Origin: an uncultured Lachnospiraceae bacterium
Lineage (GTDB): Bacteria > Bacillota > Clostridia > Lachnospirales > Lachnospiraceae
Direction of reading: 5' to 3'
NCBI GenBank assembly: GCA_910579495.1
Contig: CAJTVD010000008.1
Span: 14,190-78,189 of the forward strand
Length of the DNA: 64,000 nucleotides
Shown in pieces: positions 43,548 to 51,855 of this stretch. Under the pieces are notes generated by a model. The model made no database searches. It saw nothing but the letters and a program-made list of their open reading frames with translations, and was not told the origin of the DNA. How positions within the stretch are numbered: the stretch's first letter is position 1; each line of letters opens with the position of its first letter. Both the position numbers and the translations under genes were made by a program.

Positions 43548-43805
43548 ATGATGAAAGAGAGAAGAAAAGAAATTGTGGAATTGGTTAGAACTGTTACTGA
43601 GAAAAAGGGTTATTCAGTTGAAGAGATATTGGAAGCAGAGGATTTACAGGATGGTATTCTTGATTCTCTTGAGCTTGTTCAGCTGGTGATTAGTCTGGAA
43701 GAGCATTTTTCTATTTCAATTGATGATGAATACCTCGATTTGAGTGGATTCAATAATATTGATTCCATAACCAAATTGATTGATAATATTATGTCAGATT
43801 TATAA
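43548..43805 (+). CDS. Acyl carrier protein 1 of the cluster
   Basis: An 85-residue acidic helical protein behind GGGGAGG. The phosphopantetheine site is Ser in LDSLELVQLVISLEEHFSI, about residue 46, in the normal helix-2 position. It lies 5 bases before a stand-alone adenylation protein, the arrangement expected for an A protein loading a discrete carrier, as in butirosin-type or D-alanylation systems. A 70-base non-coding gap precedes it after the ATPase gene. Confidence 0.85.
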   Translation: MMKERRKEIVELVRTVTEKKGYSVEEILEAEDLQDGILDSLELVQLVISLEEHFSISIDDEYLDLSGFNNIDSITKLIDNIMSDL

Positions 43806-43810
43806 AGAAA

Positions 43811-45328
43811 ATGGTGAGTAATATGGATATAGAAAATTTATTTATACTTTTAAAATGCGCATCGACAGAGTTTGGAGAAAATATTGCTTTAAAATCCGAA
43901 AGTAGGCAGTTAACATATCAACAATTATATATGCAGTCTGTTGCTGTAGCAAACCAATTGCCCCAATATGAAGGTACCGAGGCGGTAGCTGTACTAGATA
44001 TGCAAAGAGGGCTAAATTATTGCATTGCGGTCTTTGCATTATTGGCAGCAGGATATACAGTTTGTCCTTTCGACGAAAGCTATACTGATATAGAAGTAAA
44101 AGCTATAGTAAGCCAATTTAAACCTTCCATAATAATGTGTGACAGGAATACAGAAAAAAGGCATTCGTGTGTTTATGATATTAAAGAACAGTATATCATT
44201 TATGCAGAGGACTATTTAACTAATGAGGATAGAAGTATTATAAATTCGGATTTTACTTTTAAGATTAATGAAGTTGCTTTTATGATTGCAAGTTCTGGCT
44301 CTACGGGGGATTTAAAGTTAATAGAATGTACCCATAGTGCAATTTATTACGCCATTGCAGGTATAAATCAAAGATTATGTAATAGTATGGATGATTGTAT
44401 ATTAGACTGTTTACCGCTTTCTTTTGATTATGGTCTGTATCAGTTATTTATTGCGGCTTATGCAAGATGTTCCCTTTTTTTTGTCGAGCGGCCATATCAT
44501 TTACTTGAAATTCCACAGATAGTATTGAAAAATAAAATAACTGCGTTTCCTGCTACACCTCAATGGTTGTTACATCTTCTAAATGCCGGAAGAATAACGC
44601 CGACATTTTTAAGACAGTTGAAGTATATATCATCTACTGGTGATGTCCTGCCGGTAGATGTGATTGACCAATACCTAAATATAAATTCGAATATAAAAAT
44701 TTACTGTATGTATGGTTTAACAGAATGTAAGAGAGTGAGTATATTGCTGCCGGAGGAATATAATGATCATAAGGGTTCGGTAGGGAAACCAATAGACGGT
44801 GTATCGATAAGAATTGTTAATCAGGAGAATGGAGATACTGTTGTTAGCGGAGAAACTGGAGAATTACTTGTATCAGGCGCTACTCTTATGAAGGGATATT
44901 ATAGAGATGTGGATTTGACGAATAGAGCATACCAGATGCGTGAGGACGGCAGCCGCGAACTGCATACCGGCGATATTTTTTATCAGGATGAAGAGGGATT
45001 TTTGTATTTTTCTCATCGTACACAACAATTTATCAAGGTTGGCGATCAGCGTATTAGCCCGAGAATTATTGAAGAATATATTTGTGCAGTGGAAGAAGTT
45101 GATGACTGTGCCGTTTTTCCTTATAGAAAAGAGAGCAAGGAAGAAATAGCCTGTGTAATTTATTGTAGAAATGTATCCGAAGATTTATATTCCAGAATAA
45201 AAAAGAGGATACCTTCAAGGTTTATACCTGATCATATAAAATTAATCGGAGAACCATTTCCGGTTACAAGAAATGGAAAACGAAATAATAAGTTGATTAA
45301 AAATTTATTTCTGGCAGAAATGTCGTAG
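43811..45328 (+). CDS. Stand-alone amino-acid/acyl adenylating enzyme
   Basis: A 505-residue ANL enzyme resembling non-ribosomal peptide A domains or D-alanine-carrier ligases. Motifs: A3 MIASSGSTGDLKLIECTH, A4/A5 area with CLPLSFDYGLYQLF and YGLTECKRVS, A7 HTGDIFYQDEEG, A8 FIKVGDQRISPRIIEE, and the A10 Lys in TRNGKRNNK. It would activate an amino or related acid and load the carrier protein encoded just upstream. Start ATG 43811, or 43823 (GGTGAG upstream). The specificity code was not derivable by eye. Confidence 0.85.
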   Translation: MVSNMDIENLFILLKCASTEFGENIALKSESRQLTYQQLYMQSVAVANQLPQYEGTEAVAVLDMQRGLNYCIAVFALLAAGYTVCPFDESYTDIEVKAIVSQFKPSIIMCDRNTEKRHSCVYDIKEQYIIYAEDYLTNEDRSIINSDFTFKINEVAFMIASSGSTGDLKLIECTHSAIYYAIAGINQRLCNSMDDCILDCLPLSFDYGLYQLFIAAYARCSLFFVERPYHLLEIPQIVLKNKITAFPATPQWLLHLLNAGRITPTFLRQLKYISSTGDVLPVDVIDQYLNINSNIKIYCMYGLTECKRVSILLPEEYNDHKGSVGKPIDGVSIRIVNQENGDTVVSGETGELLVSGATLMKGYYRDVDLTNRAYQMREDGSRELHTGDIFYQDEEGFLYFSHRTQQFIKVGDQRISPRIIEEYICAVEEVDDCAVFPYRKESKEEIACVIYCRNVSEDLYSRIKKRIPSRFIPDHIKLIGEPFPVTRNGKRNNKLIKNLFLAEMS

Positions 45329-45356
45329 AAAAAATCTTAGCGTTAGGGGAAATTTA

Positions 45357-45953
45357 ATGAGTAGAGGAAAGTTATATGTATTTGAAGGATTCGATGGTGT
45401 AGGAAAAACGACGATTGTTACACAATTAAGTAATAGATTAAATAGTATGCATATAGAGCATACGTCGTATAGTTTTCCAGGAAAAAATGTAAGTAAGTTT
45501 GGAGAATTGGTGTATGATATACATCATAATGCTGAAAAATATTTTGATTATAATATTAATAATATTAGTTTGCAGCTAATACATATCGCTTCGCATTTGG
45601 ATATATTGGAACGGTTTATCGTTCCAGATCTGTCTGCGGGAAAGGTGGTGCTGCTTGACCGGTTTTGGTGGTCTACCTTTGCATATGGAATAGGTAATGG
45701 CATTGATAAAAGTACTTTAAAGAATATTTTGTACCCGGAATTCAGAGTATTTGAAAAAATATCTATTGGTAAAATATTTTTAATAAGAAGAAACACAAGG
45801 AACTTATATTCTCCTGCTACGGATAGTTTAATTAGGAAAACATATGAAGAGCTGGCTTACTGTGAAGAATATAAGAATTTAGTAGCGAAGGTAGATAATA
45901 TAGATATAGATGTTACTCTGAATACAATCTTATCATTAATGAGATTAAAGTAG
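45357..45953 (+). CDS. Divergent dTMP kinase homologue, copy 1
   Basis: A 198-residue P-loop nucleoside-monophosphate kinase: FEGFDGVGKTTIVTQL (Walker A with the thymidylate-kinase EGxDGxGKTT form) and LLDRFWWSTFAYGIG (the DR[YF]xxSxxAY motif that binds the nucleotide). The lid region is short and unusual (RRNTRNLYSP). It would phosphorylate dTMP or, in this context, a modified dTMP analogue. Two such divergent copies in one cluster, beside a thymidylate-synthase homologue, argue against a housekeeping role. Confidence 0.8.
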   Translation: MSRGKLYVFEGFDGVGKTTIVTQLSNRLNSMHIEHTSYSFPGKNVSKFGELVYDIHHNAEKYFDYNINNISLQLIHIASHLDILERFIVPDLSAGKVVLLDRFWWSTFAYGIGNGIDKSTLKNILYPEFRVFEKISIGKIFLIRRNTRNLYSPATDSLIRKTYEELAYCEEYKNLVAKVDNIDIDVTLNTILSLMRLK

Positions 45954-45974
45954 TGGGAGAGGGAGAATAAATCA

Positions 45975-46979
45975 ATGTCAAATGCGTCTTTTCTATTAAA
46001 TAAAACATCTGTTTATGATGCCTATTGGAGGTTTGCATGTGAAAGGCAGAATATATTTTTTAAGAGAATTAATGGTGAAATGTATCCATGGACAGATGAT
46101 GGTATATTATTAAAATATAAATTTACCAATGTATATAGAGCAACAGACAGAGTGAGTCAGTACTTGATAAGAAATGTTATATATAGTGGGGAGTATTCGC
46201 CAGAGGATCAATTATTCCGTATATTACTGTTTAAAATATTTAATAAAATAGAAACATGGGATTATCTGAAGACAAAGCTTGGAGAAATCAGATATACTAC
46301 ATTTGATATAGAACGATATGATTCTGTATTATGTGAAATGATTGCTAATGGTATGACAATATATTCAGCAGCATATATTATGCCATCAGGAAAAAGCAGT
46401 TTCGGTAGCAGAAAAAAGCATAGAAATAATCTCTTTTTATTAGATCATATAATGAAAGATGGATTATCTGGAGCACTTGCTAAAATGAAGACAATGGATG
46501 ATTTATATGAGAAACTTTTGTCTTATGATACCATAGGAGAGTTTCTTGCATTCCAATATTCTGTAGATATAAACTATAGTGAATTGTGTGATTTTAGCGA
46601 AATGGATTTTGTTAAGGCGGGACCTGGCGCGAAACGTGGAATAGAAAAATGTTTTAGTAATTTTAAGAATTATACATATGAAGATATTATTCGTTATGTT
46701 GCAGACGTACAGGAGAAAGAATTTGAACGGTTGGGTTTAGAATTTAAAACTCTTTACGGTCGGCCGATGCAGTTGATAGATTGCCAGAATGTTTTTTGTG
46801 AAATAGATAAATATTCCAGGGTTGCTTTTCCTGAATATAATGAGAATTCAAATAGGACGAGAATAAAGCAACAATATATTTTTGAAGATAAATCGGCAAT
46901 AGATTTTATGCTTCCGCCAAAGTGGGGATTAAACAGTTTTAATAAGAAAAATAGTTACAGTAACAGAGATTATGTTTGA
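45975..46979 (+). CDS. HMUDK-type DNA base hypermodification protein (5-hmdU kinase helical domain)
   Basis: A 334-residue protein. The N-terminal pattern AYWRFACERQNIFFKR followed by FTNVYRATDRVSQYLIRN is what I recognise as the helical domain of the putative 5-hydroxymethyl-dU DNA kinase/hypermodification family, known chiefly from phages with modified thymine. Later blocks are SAAYIMPSGKSSFGS, FQYSVDINYSEL and FVKAGPGAKRGIEKCF (helix-hairpin-helix-like, DNA-binding). No separate P-loop kinase domain is fused, but a dTMP-kinase-like gene is adjacent. In this context it might act on a modified pyrimidine in nucleotide or DNA. Family recognition is from memory. Confidence 0.65.
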   Translation: MSNASFLLNKTSVYDAYWRFACERQNIFFKRINGEMYPWTDDGILLKYKFTNVYRATDRVSQYLIRNVIYSGEYSPEDQLFRILLFKIFNKIETWDYLKTKLGEIRYTTFDIERYDSVLCEMIANGMTIYSAAYIMPSGKSSFGSRKKHRNNLFLLDHIMKDGLSGALAKMKTMDDLYEKLLSYDTIGEFLAFQYSVDINYSELCDFSEMDFVKAGPGAKRGIEKCFSNFKNYTYEDIIRYVADVQEKEFERLGLEFKTLYGRPMQLIDCQNVFCEIDKYSRVAFPEYNENSNRTRIKQQYIFEDKSAIDFMLPPKWGLNSFNKKNSYSNRDYV

Positions 46980-46992
46980 GCGGGAGGATTAC

Positions 46993-48000
46993 ATGTTATA
47001 TTCGTACATAGGTGAAACAGCAAATGAAGTTTGGGAAAAGGCAGTTCTTGATTTAAAGAAAAGTACAAAAAATGTGAACAGTCGTGCAGGGAAAACGGTC
47101 GAAAATCTTCATTCTATATTTCAGATTGCGAATCCTGTTCAGCGATGGGTTACAAAAAGATGGGAACCGATAAGCCTTTCTTTTGCTTTAGCTGAAATTA
47201 TCTGGATTTTATCAGGATCAAACGATGCTAAATTATTAAATATCTGGAATCCTGCTTTGCCAAAGTATGCAGGTTATGGTGACACTTATCATGGCGCTTA
47301 TGGATATAGAATAAGAAAAAATTACGGTTTCGATCAATTAGAGCGTGCATATAATGCGCTGAGTCAAAATTGTCAAAGCAGACAGGTGGTTATTTCAATA
47401 TGGGATGCCAGAATAGATATGCCGAACGAAAAAGGAGAACCGGCAGACAGTGATATTCCATGTAATATTTGTTCCTTCCTTAAGGTTAGGCAGGGAAAGC
47501 TTGATTGGACACAGATGATGAGGAGTAATGATGTTCATCGCGGATTTCCGTATAATGTAGTTCAGTACACAATATTACAAGAGATTTTGGCAGGCTGGCT
47601 TGGAATAGACGTAGGGGCATATACGCATTATTCAGACAGTTTACACTATTATGTTACGGACAATTTTGAAATAAATGGAAAAAACAATATTTGTTCCTAC
47701 AATACGGACTCATTGAGAACAACAAAGGAGCAATTTGATGAGATTGTCAGAAAAATGTACCAAATAATGCAGATAATGGCATTTAATGACGTAAGTGAGA
47801 GAGAACTAGCGAGTCTTATGTCAGAGAGTCTGGGAAATGAGGCATATGATAATATAATGGCAATGATAACATTATATATTGCACATAAAAAACGATACTA
47901 CAATTTGGAACAAAAACTTCTTCATAGTTGTACCAATAAGATTTATTGTGATATGTGGAATGCATGGATAAATAGAAAGAATATGAATAAAGGTATATGA
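46993..48000 (+). CDS. Thymidylate synthase / dNMP hydroxymethylase homologue
   Basis: ATG 46993 is preceded by GGGAGG; 335 residues. Aligning by spacing with E. coli ThyA: nucleophile C157 (C146), N188 in GFPYN (N177, the dUMP-recognising Asn; Asp in dCMP enzymes), H218 and Y220 in SLHYY (H207, Y209). The residue after the nucleophile is Asn instead of His147 (DIPCNIC versus PPCH). WILSGSNDAKLL and GAYGYRIR replace the usual WFLKGDTN and YGKQWR blocks. It should therefore add a one-carbon unit to C5 of dUMP, giving dTMP, hydroxymethyl-dUMP or another derivative. It overlaps the next gene by 4 bases. Confidence 0.85.
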   Translation: MLYSYIGETANEVWEKAVLDLKKSTKNVNSRAGKTVENLHSIFQIANPVQRWVTKRWEPISLSFALAEIIWILSGSNDAKLLNIWNPALPKYAGYGDTYHGAYGYRIRKNYGFDQLERAYNALSQNCQSRQVVISIWDARIDMPNEKGEPADSDIPCNICSFLKVRQGKLDWTQMMRSNDVHRGFPYNVVQYTILQEILAGWLGIDVGAYTHYSDSLHYYVTDNFEINGKNNICSYNTDSLRTTKEQFDEIVRKMYQIMQIMAFNDVSERELASLMSESLGNEAYDNIMAMITLYIAHKKRYYNLEQKLLHSCTNKIYCDMWNAWINRKNMNKGI

Positions 48001-48818
48001 TTATGAGAATTGCTTTTTTGTGTAATGCTAAATATGTATTATCATTAAAAAAAATTATGAATCAATATCATAACATTGAAACGTTTTATTTTTGTTCATC
48101 TGATAAAGAACAAAAAATTAAAGAAGATGAGTATAAAATTAAAATTGATAAAAATTATGAATATGAAATTTTTAAGTTATTAGAAATTGATTTAGTATTG
48201 ATGTATAGCTGGAAATATTTGATACCAGAAAATGTCTTAAATAGGATACCTGTTTATAATTTCCATCCATCATTGCTGCCAGCATACAGAGGTCCACTTC
48301 CTTTGACTTTTCAAATTTTAAATGGGGAAAAGACAGGAGGGGTAACACTCCATAAAGTTGATAAATATTACGATAATGGAGCCATTTATACTCAGATGAA
48401 ATACAACATTTCTTCAAATGACACAAGTGTTATTTTGGAAATTAAAGTATTTCAGTGTATAAAAAGAATAATGGATATGTTCGTAAAGGATTTAATTAAT
48501 AGCAATATCTTATTAACAAATCAGGATATTTCAAAGGTTACATGCTATTCTTATGCCGACTTAAATAAGTATATTATAGATAATACATATTCTCTTAATA
48601 AATTTTTGCAGATATCGCGGTATATTAATAAAGTAAAATTAAAAATAAAAGTCGGAAATGATATTTATTTTCTTAAAAATTATAAGATTGACAGGGATAA
48701 TATTTGCAATTATGAATATTGCCTGACAAATAAAAAGATATATGTTTCTATAATACCATATAAAGATGTTGGGGTCAAAACTATAAATAAAGTTGCCTCT
48801 ATCCCTATAGTACCTTGA
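47997..48818 (+). CDS. Formyltransferase-family protein (methionyl-tRNA formyltransferase-like fold)
   Basis: A 273-residue protein. The N-terminal domain has the formyltransferase signature VYNFHPSLLPAYRGPLP with catalytic Asn and His, and KVDKYYDNGAIYTQ with the catalytic Asp ~35 residues later. The C-terminal half is divergent and A+T-rich. Such enzymes move a formyl group from 10-formyl-THF to an amine of a sugar nucleotide, amino acid or nucleoside. It is coupled to the thymidylate-synthase homologue, which also uses a folate, so both may tailor one small molecule. It is followed by a 1.5-kb stretch of decayed genes. Confidence 0.8.
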   Translation: MIMRIAFLCNAKYVLSLKKIMNQYHNIETFYFCSSDKEQKIKEDEYKIKIDKNYEYEIFKLLEIDLVLMYSWKYLIPENVLNRIPVYNFHPSLLPAYRGPLPLTFQILNGEKTGGVTLHKVDKYYDNGAIYTQMKYNISSNDTSVILEIKVFQCIKRIMDMFVKDLINSNILLTNQDISKVTCYSYADLNKYIIDNTYSLNKFLQISRYINKVKLKIKVGNDIYFLKNYKIDRDNICNYEYCLTNKKIYVSIIPYKDVGVKTINKVASIPIVP

Positions 48819-48994
48819 AAAATTCATATTCTGTAGTATATCTCCGGACTTTTTGGGGAGAAACAAAAAGAACAGCTTATACAAAAGATAAACTGCTCTG
48901 AATGTGATTCTTTCTGATTGTACCAAGTCACGGAATTTTAGCCGTAGACTGTATGGGAACAGTATCCTTTCCAAGAAGCTTAAAAGAGCGGTGT

Positions 48995-49159
48995 TCTCAA
49001 TGTAAGAAAATTCCCTGCTTTGCCGCATGCACTCCGTGCAGCAGGCAGGGAGAAAAACCTTCCCTATTCGATTTACGAAAGTATTGGTCATGCGCACCGA
49101 AAAATAACTTGACAATAATCATGATTGAAAAAAGTGCTTATTTCGCGGTCAAAAAAAGG
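48995..49159 (+). repeat. Second copy of the lanA-lanM intergenic segment
   Basis: Matches 34350-34546: TTGCCGCATGCACTCCG, CAGGGAGAAAAACCTTCCC, GATTTACGAAAGTATTGG and ATTTCGCGGTCAAAAAAAGG are shared with point changes. It runs straight into lanM homology at ~49159, skipping about 160 bases of the original. Between 48819 and 48995 I see nothing recognisable. Confidence 0.75.
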
Positions 49160-50019
49160 GTTCGAAAAAGGAATGCCCGGGCGGGAATCTTTAGGAAGGG
49201 CGTATATGGGAGAGCATCGCGGTAAGCCTGCATGAAGTATTCTACAGGGCATCGGTCCGGTACCTGATCGTAGAGCTGTATGTATGCAAGGCAGCAGGCT
49301 TACTGTCAGGGGAAATAGCAGGGAAGAGTATCTGTGTTACTGCAGCCTGCTAAAGGATGAGCAGTATGTTGAAATTGTCTATGAGAAATACCCCGGACTG
49401 CGTCGGTATTTAAAGGAACTGGAAGTGGTCCAGCTATACTCTTGGCGGGAACTGCTGGGACGGCTTGTGAATGACTGGGAGCAGATCAGGGATTATTTCC
49501 ATCTGGAGTCGGATAGACGGATAAGGGATATCAACGGTCTGGCTCGGATTTCCACTGTAAGGGGAGATTGGTTGTCATCGTGGAAACGGACAGGAAAAAG
49601 GAAATCCTGTATAAACCCCATTCACTGGAGAATGAGATTTTCCTGCAGGGTCTAACGGGATGGGTATGGCTGGGCAGAAAAGGTCGTATGGCAGGAATGT
49701 ACTGTGGGGAAGGGGCGGTGGCATATGCCTATAAACTGCTCTATGAGATTACTGGAGAATTCAGTTACCGGAGATATGTGGGCATCCATGCAAAGATCAT
49801 GTGCAGATATATCAGCAGGAACAGGCATCTGGATTTGACCTATGGCAACGCCAGGGCGGTGCTGGTCCTGTGTCGGCAGTCCAGGGATACCGGGGATGAG
49901 GCCTATCTGAAGGGGGCACAGAATGCCTTGTCGTATCTGGAAGACAGGCGGTTGGAATCCGGGCAGGGAGTCACCAGGCTTGAAAAAGCGGAAGGAAGCC
50001 CTGTGTGCAGCCTGGCCTG
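49159..50019 (+). pseudogene. Decayed lanM copy with several internal deletions
   Basis: Three blocks of strong nucleotide identity to lanM: ~49159-49653 (like 34703-35199, N-terminal dehydratase), ~49654-49700 (like 35255-35301), and ~49701-50019 (like 36521-36836, start of the cyclase). The intervening ~1.2 kb and everything after are missing, and the frame is broken repeatedly: an early frameshift after TACTGTCAGG and another near 49560. It lost the catalytic DxHxxN block and all zinc ligands, so it cannot work. It documents a past duplication. Confidence 0.9.
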
Positions 50020-50169
50020 CTTTCGAACGGAGACGGTGTTACCTGTTGCCAATCTTTTAACATGAAGGAATATCTGGAAAATCTATTTGTTCACTCGTGG
50101 GATGAAATAAAAGAAAAAATAAAGCTTACTGATATGTGTAAATTGTGTAGGTATGCAATTGAAGATTGA
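50020..50169 (+). pseudogene. 3' remnant of a second copy of the radical SAM gene
   Basis: The sequence from TTTCGAACGGAGACGGTG to GCAATTGAAGATTGA matches 38079-38228 of the radical SAM gene at roughly 95 percent by eye, including TACCTGTTGCCAATC and TGTGTAGGTATGCAATTGA. Only the last ~50 codons remain, fused directly to the lanM relic. The order lanM then radical SAM is preserved. Confidence 0.9.
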
Positions 50170-50185
50170 CATATGAAGGATAGGG

Positions 50186-50246
50186 GTTGGAGAGCCATAA
50201 TTAAATTAAAGCATGATTGAAAGTTTTAGAGAGATAGTAAGTTAAA
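50186..50246 (+). pseudogene. Short relic resembling part of the downstream radical SAM-deaminase gene
   Basis: GTTGGAGAGCCATAATTAAATT and the following GCATGATTGAAAG...GAGAGATAGTAAGTTAAAAAA resemble 50696-50757 inside the next gene with several substitutions and small gaps. The original encodes the GEPLLN region of the radical SAM domain. It is 60 bases long and non-functional; the rest of the gap to 50316 is A+T-rich, with TATAAT at 50298 as a possible -10. Confidence 0.6.
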
Positions 50247-50316
50247 AAATTATGTTACATTAATAAGGTAGGGGACTATATAAAACCTGGATTGTGATAT
50301 AATGGGGAGGATAAAA

Positions 50317-51855
50317 GTGAAAGTTAGAAATAATTTAAAGAATTTGGGTATTTTTAAAGATTTTACGGATGGTACAATTAAATCTGTGTTTCGATCAAGT
50401 AACCAGGGGGTGATTGAAATTACATTATTATTTAATAAGCCAGATATGGATGTTCTATGTTTACCTACACATCACTTTTGTAATTTAGGTTGTAAAATCT
50501 GCCATTTAACTAATAATGCCTTAAATAAAAGGATGGTTCCTATTGAGATAGATGATATGATAGAAGCGATAATTAAAGCTTCTTGTTTTAATCTGGCTGA
50601 TTTATCTATAAGTACAGAAAATTTAGACTCAGATATATTAAAGAGACGCACAGAAAAGAAAAAGCTAATGCTCTCTTTTATGGGCGTTGGAGAGCCATTG
50701 TTAAATTTAAATATGATTGAAAATCTTATAAAGAGAGAAAGTGAGTTAAAAAGCATTCTTCACTATTCAGATATAAGTTATGCTTTGGCAACAATGATTC
50801 CAAATGATAATATGAGTAAGCTTATTGACCTAGTAACTCAAAGTAAGGTAGCTTTAAAAGTACACTTTTCTTTACATTCTCCATATGATACGGAAAGAGC
50901 TCATTTACTCCCTTCCTCAAAAACAACTGTTAGAGAGGCATTGTCACAGTTGAAAAAATATAGTGACAGAGTATTTGAAAATGAGCATATTAGAAATGAA
51001 TACAAAAAATTTCATAAAAGTAATATACCTGTAGAAATTCATTATACCCTAATAAGGGATGTAAATGATTCTCAAGAACATCTTAATGAAGTTATCAGGC
51101 TTTTGCTTGAATATAAAATTCCGATTAAGTTTATCAGATTTAATGAGACTGGTGATTTAAAAGTAAGCAACATGGAAAATATCTGGGTTATGAGAATTAG
51201 TGGTCAAATACCAGGACTGAAAATAAAAACATATTCCCCTCCTGGCAAGCATATAGGTAGTTCATGTGGAGAATTTACAAAACACTACTATCATGAGGAA
51301 ATTGAATCTCCAGAACAGTATAATGAATTTATAAATTGGGAAAAGGAACATAAAATATACGAAAATTATAGAAAAGATTTTATAGCTTGGGACGAATATT
51401 ATATGGGTGTAGCTATTTTGTCCTCAAAACGTAGCAAGGATCCATCTACTCAGGTTGGTGCATGTATTGTAAGCAGTGATAATAGAATTTTATCAGTGGG
51501 ATATAATGGAACACCGAATGCAATTGATGATGAGCGTTTTAATTGGAGTAAAGAGGGGGATAGGTTAGAAAATAAGTATGCATATGTAATCCATGCAGAA
51601 GTTAATTCTATTCTAAACTTTAAAGGTAATACAAATGAGTTGAGTGGTGCGACTTTATATGTTACTTTGTTTCCATGTAATGAATGTGCAAAGTTTATTG
51701 TCCAGTGTGGTATTAAAAAAGTAGTGTATTTATCTGATAAATATCATAAAAAAAGAGAGACAGGTGTAGCCAAAAACATTTTTGATAGTTGTAGGGTAAA
51801 GTATATTAAATTTACTAAAAGGAATAACATACAAATATCATATGAAGAAATCTGA
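50317..51855 (+). CDS. Radical SAM-dCMP deaminase fusion protein
   Basis: GTG 50317 is chosen because GGGGAGG lies six bases upstream; an ATG at 50302 sits before that site. 512 residues in two domains. N-terminal radical SAM: C55-x3-C59-x2-C62 (FCNLGCKICHLT) and SFMGVGEPLLNLNM, the GEP motif as in RlmN/Cfr-like enzymes. C-terminal deoxycytidylate deaminase (~360-500): SKDPSTQVGACIVS, HAE with zinc ligand H426 and catalytic E428, and PC454-x2-C457 (LFPCNECAKF). The deaminase would make dUMP for the thymidylate-synthase homologue; the radical SAM half may methylate or otherwise alkylate the base or a nucleotide. I know of no described protein with this pair. Confidence 0.88.
   Translation: MKVRNNLKNLGIFKDFTDGTIKSVFRSSNQGVIEITLLFNKPDMDVLCLPTHHFCNLGCKICHLTNNALNKRMVPIEIDDMIEAIIKASCFNLADLSISTENLDSDILKRRTEKKKLMLSFMGVGEPLLNLNMIENLIKRESELKSILHYSDISYALATMIPNDNMSKLIDLVTQSKVALKVHFSLHSPYDTERAHLLPSSKTTVREALSQLKKYSDRVFENEHIRNEYKKFHKSNIPVEIHYTLIRDVNDSQEHLNEVIRLLLEYKIPIKFIRFNETGDLKVSNMENIWVMRISGQIPGLKIKTYSPPGKHIGSSCGEFTKHYYHEEIESPEQYNEFINWEKEHKIYENYRKDFIAWDEYYMGVAILSSKRSKDPSTQVGACIVSSDNRILSVGYNGTPNAIDDERFNWSKEGDRLENKYAYVIHAEVNSILNFKGNTNELSGATLYVTLFPCNECAKFIVQCGIKKVVYLSDKYHKKRETGVAKNIFDSCRVKYIKFTKRNNIQISYEEI

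Noticed and set aside
49284..50065. Two apparent proteins of 123 and 165 residues with LanM similarity
   Set aside because: They are fragments of one decayed lanM copy split by frameshifts and deletions, lacking catalytic residues.
50298..50303. TATAAT as the -10 of a promoter for the fusion gene
   Set aside because: No matching -35, and transcription would start inside the ribosome binding site; kept only as a remark.
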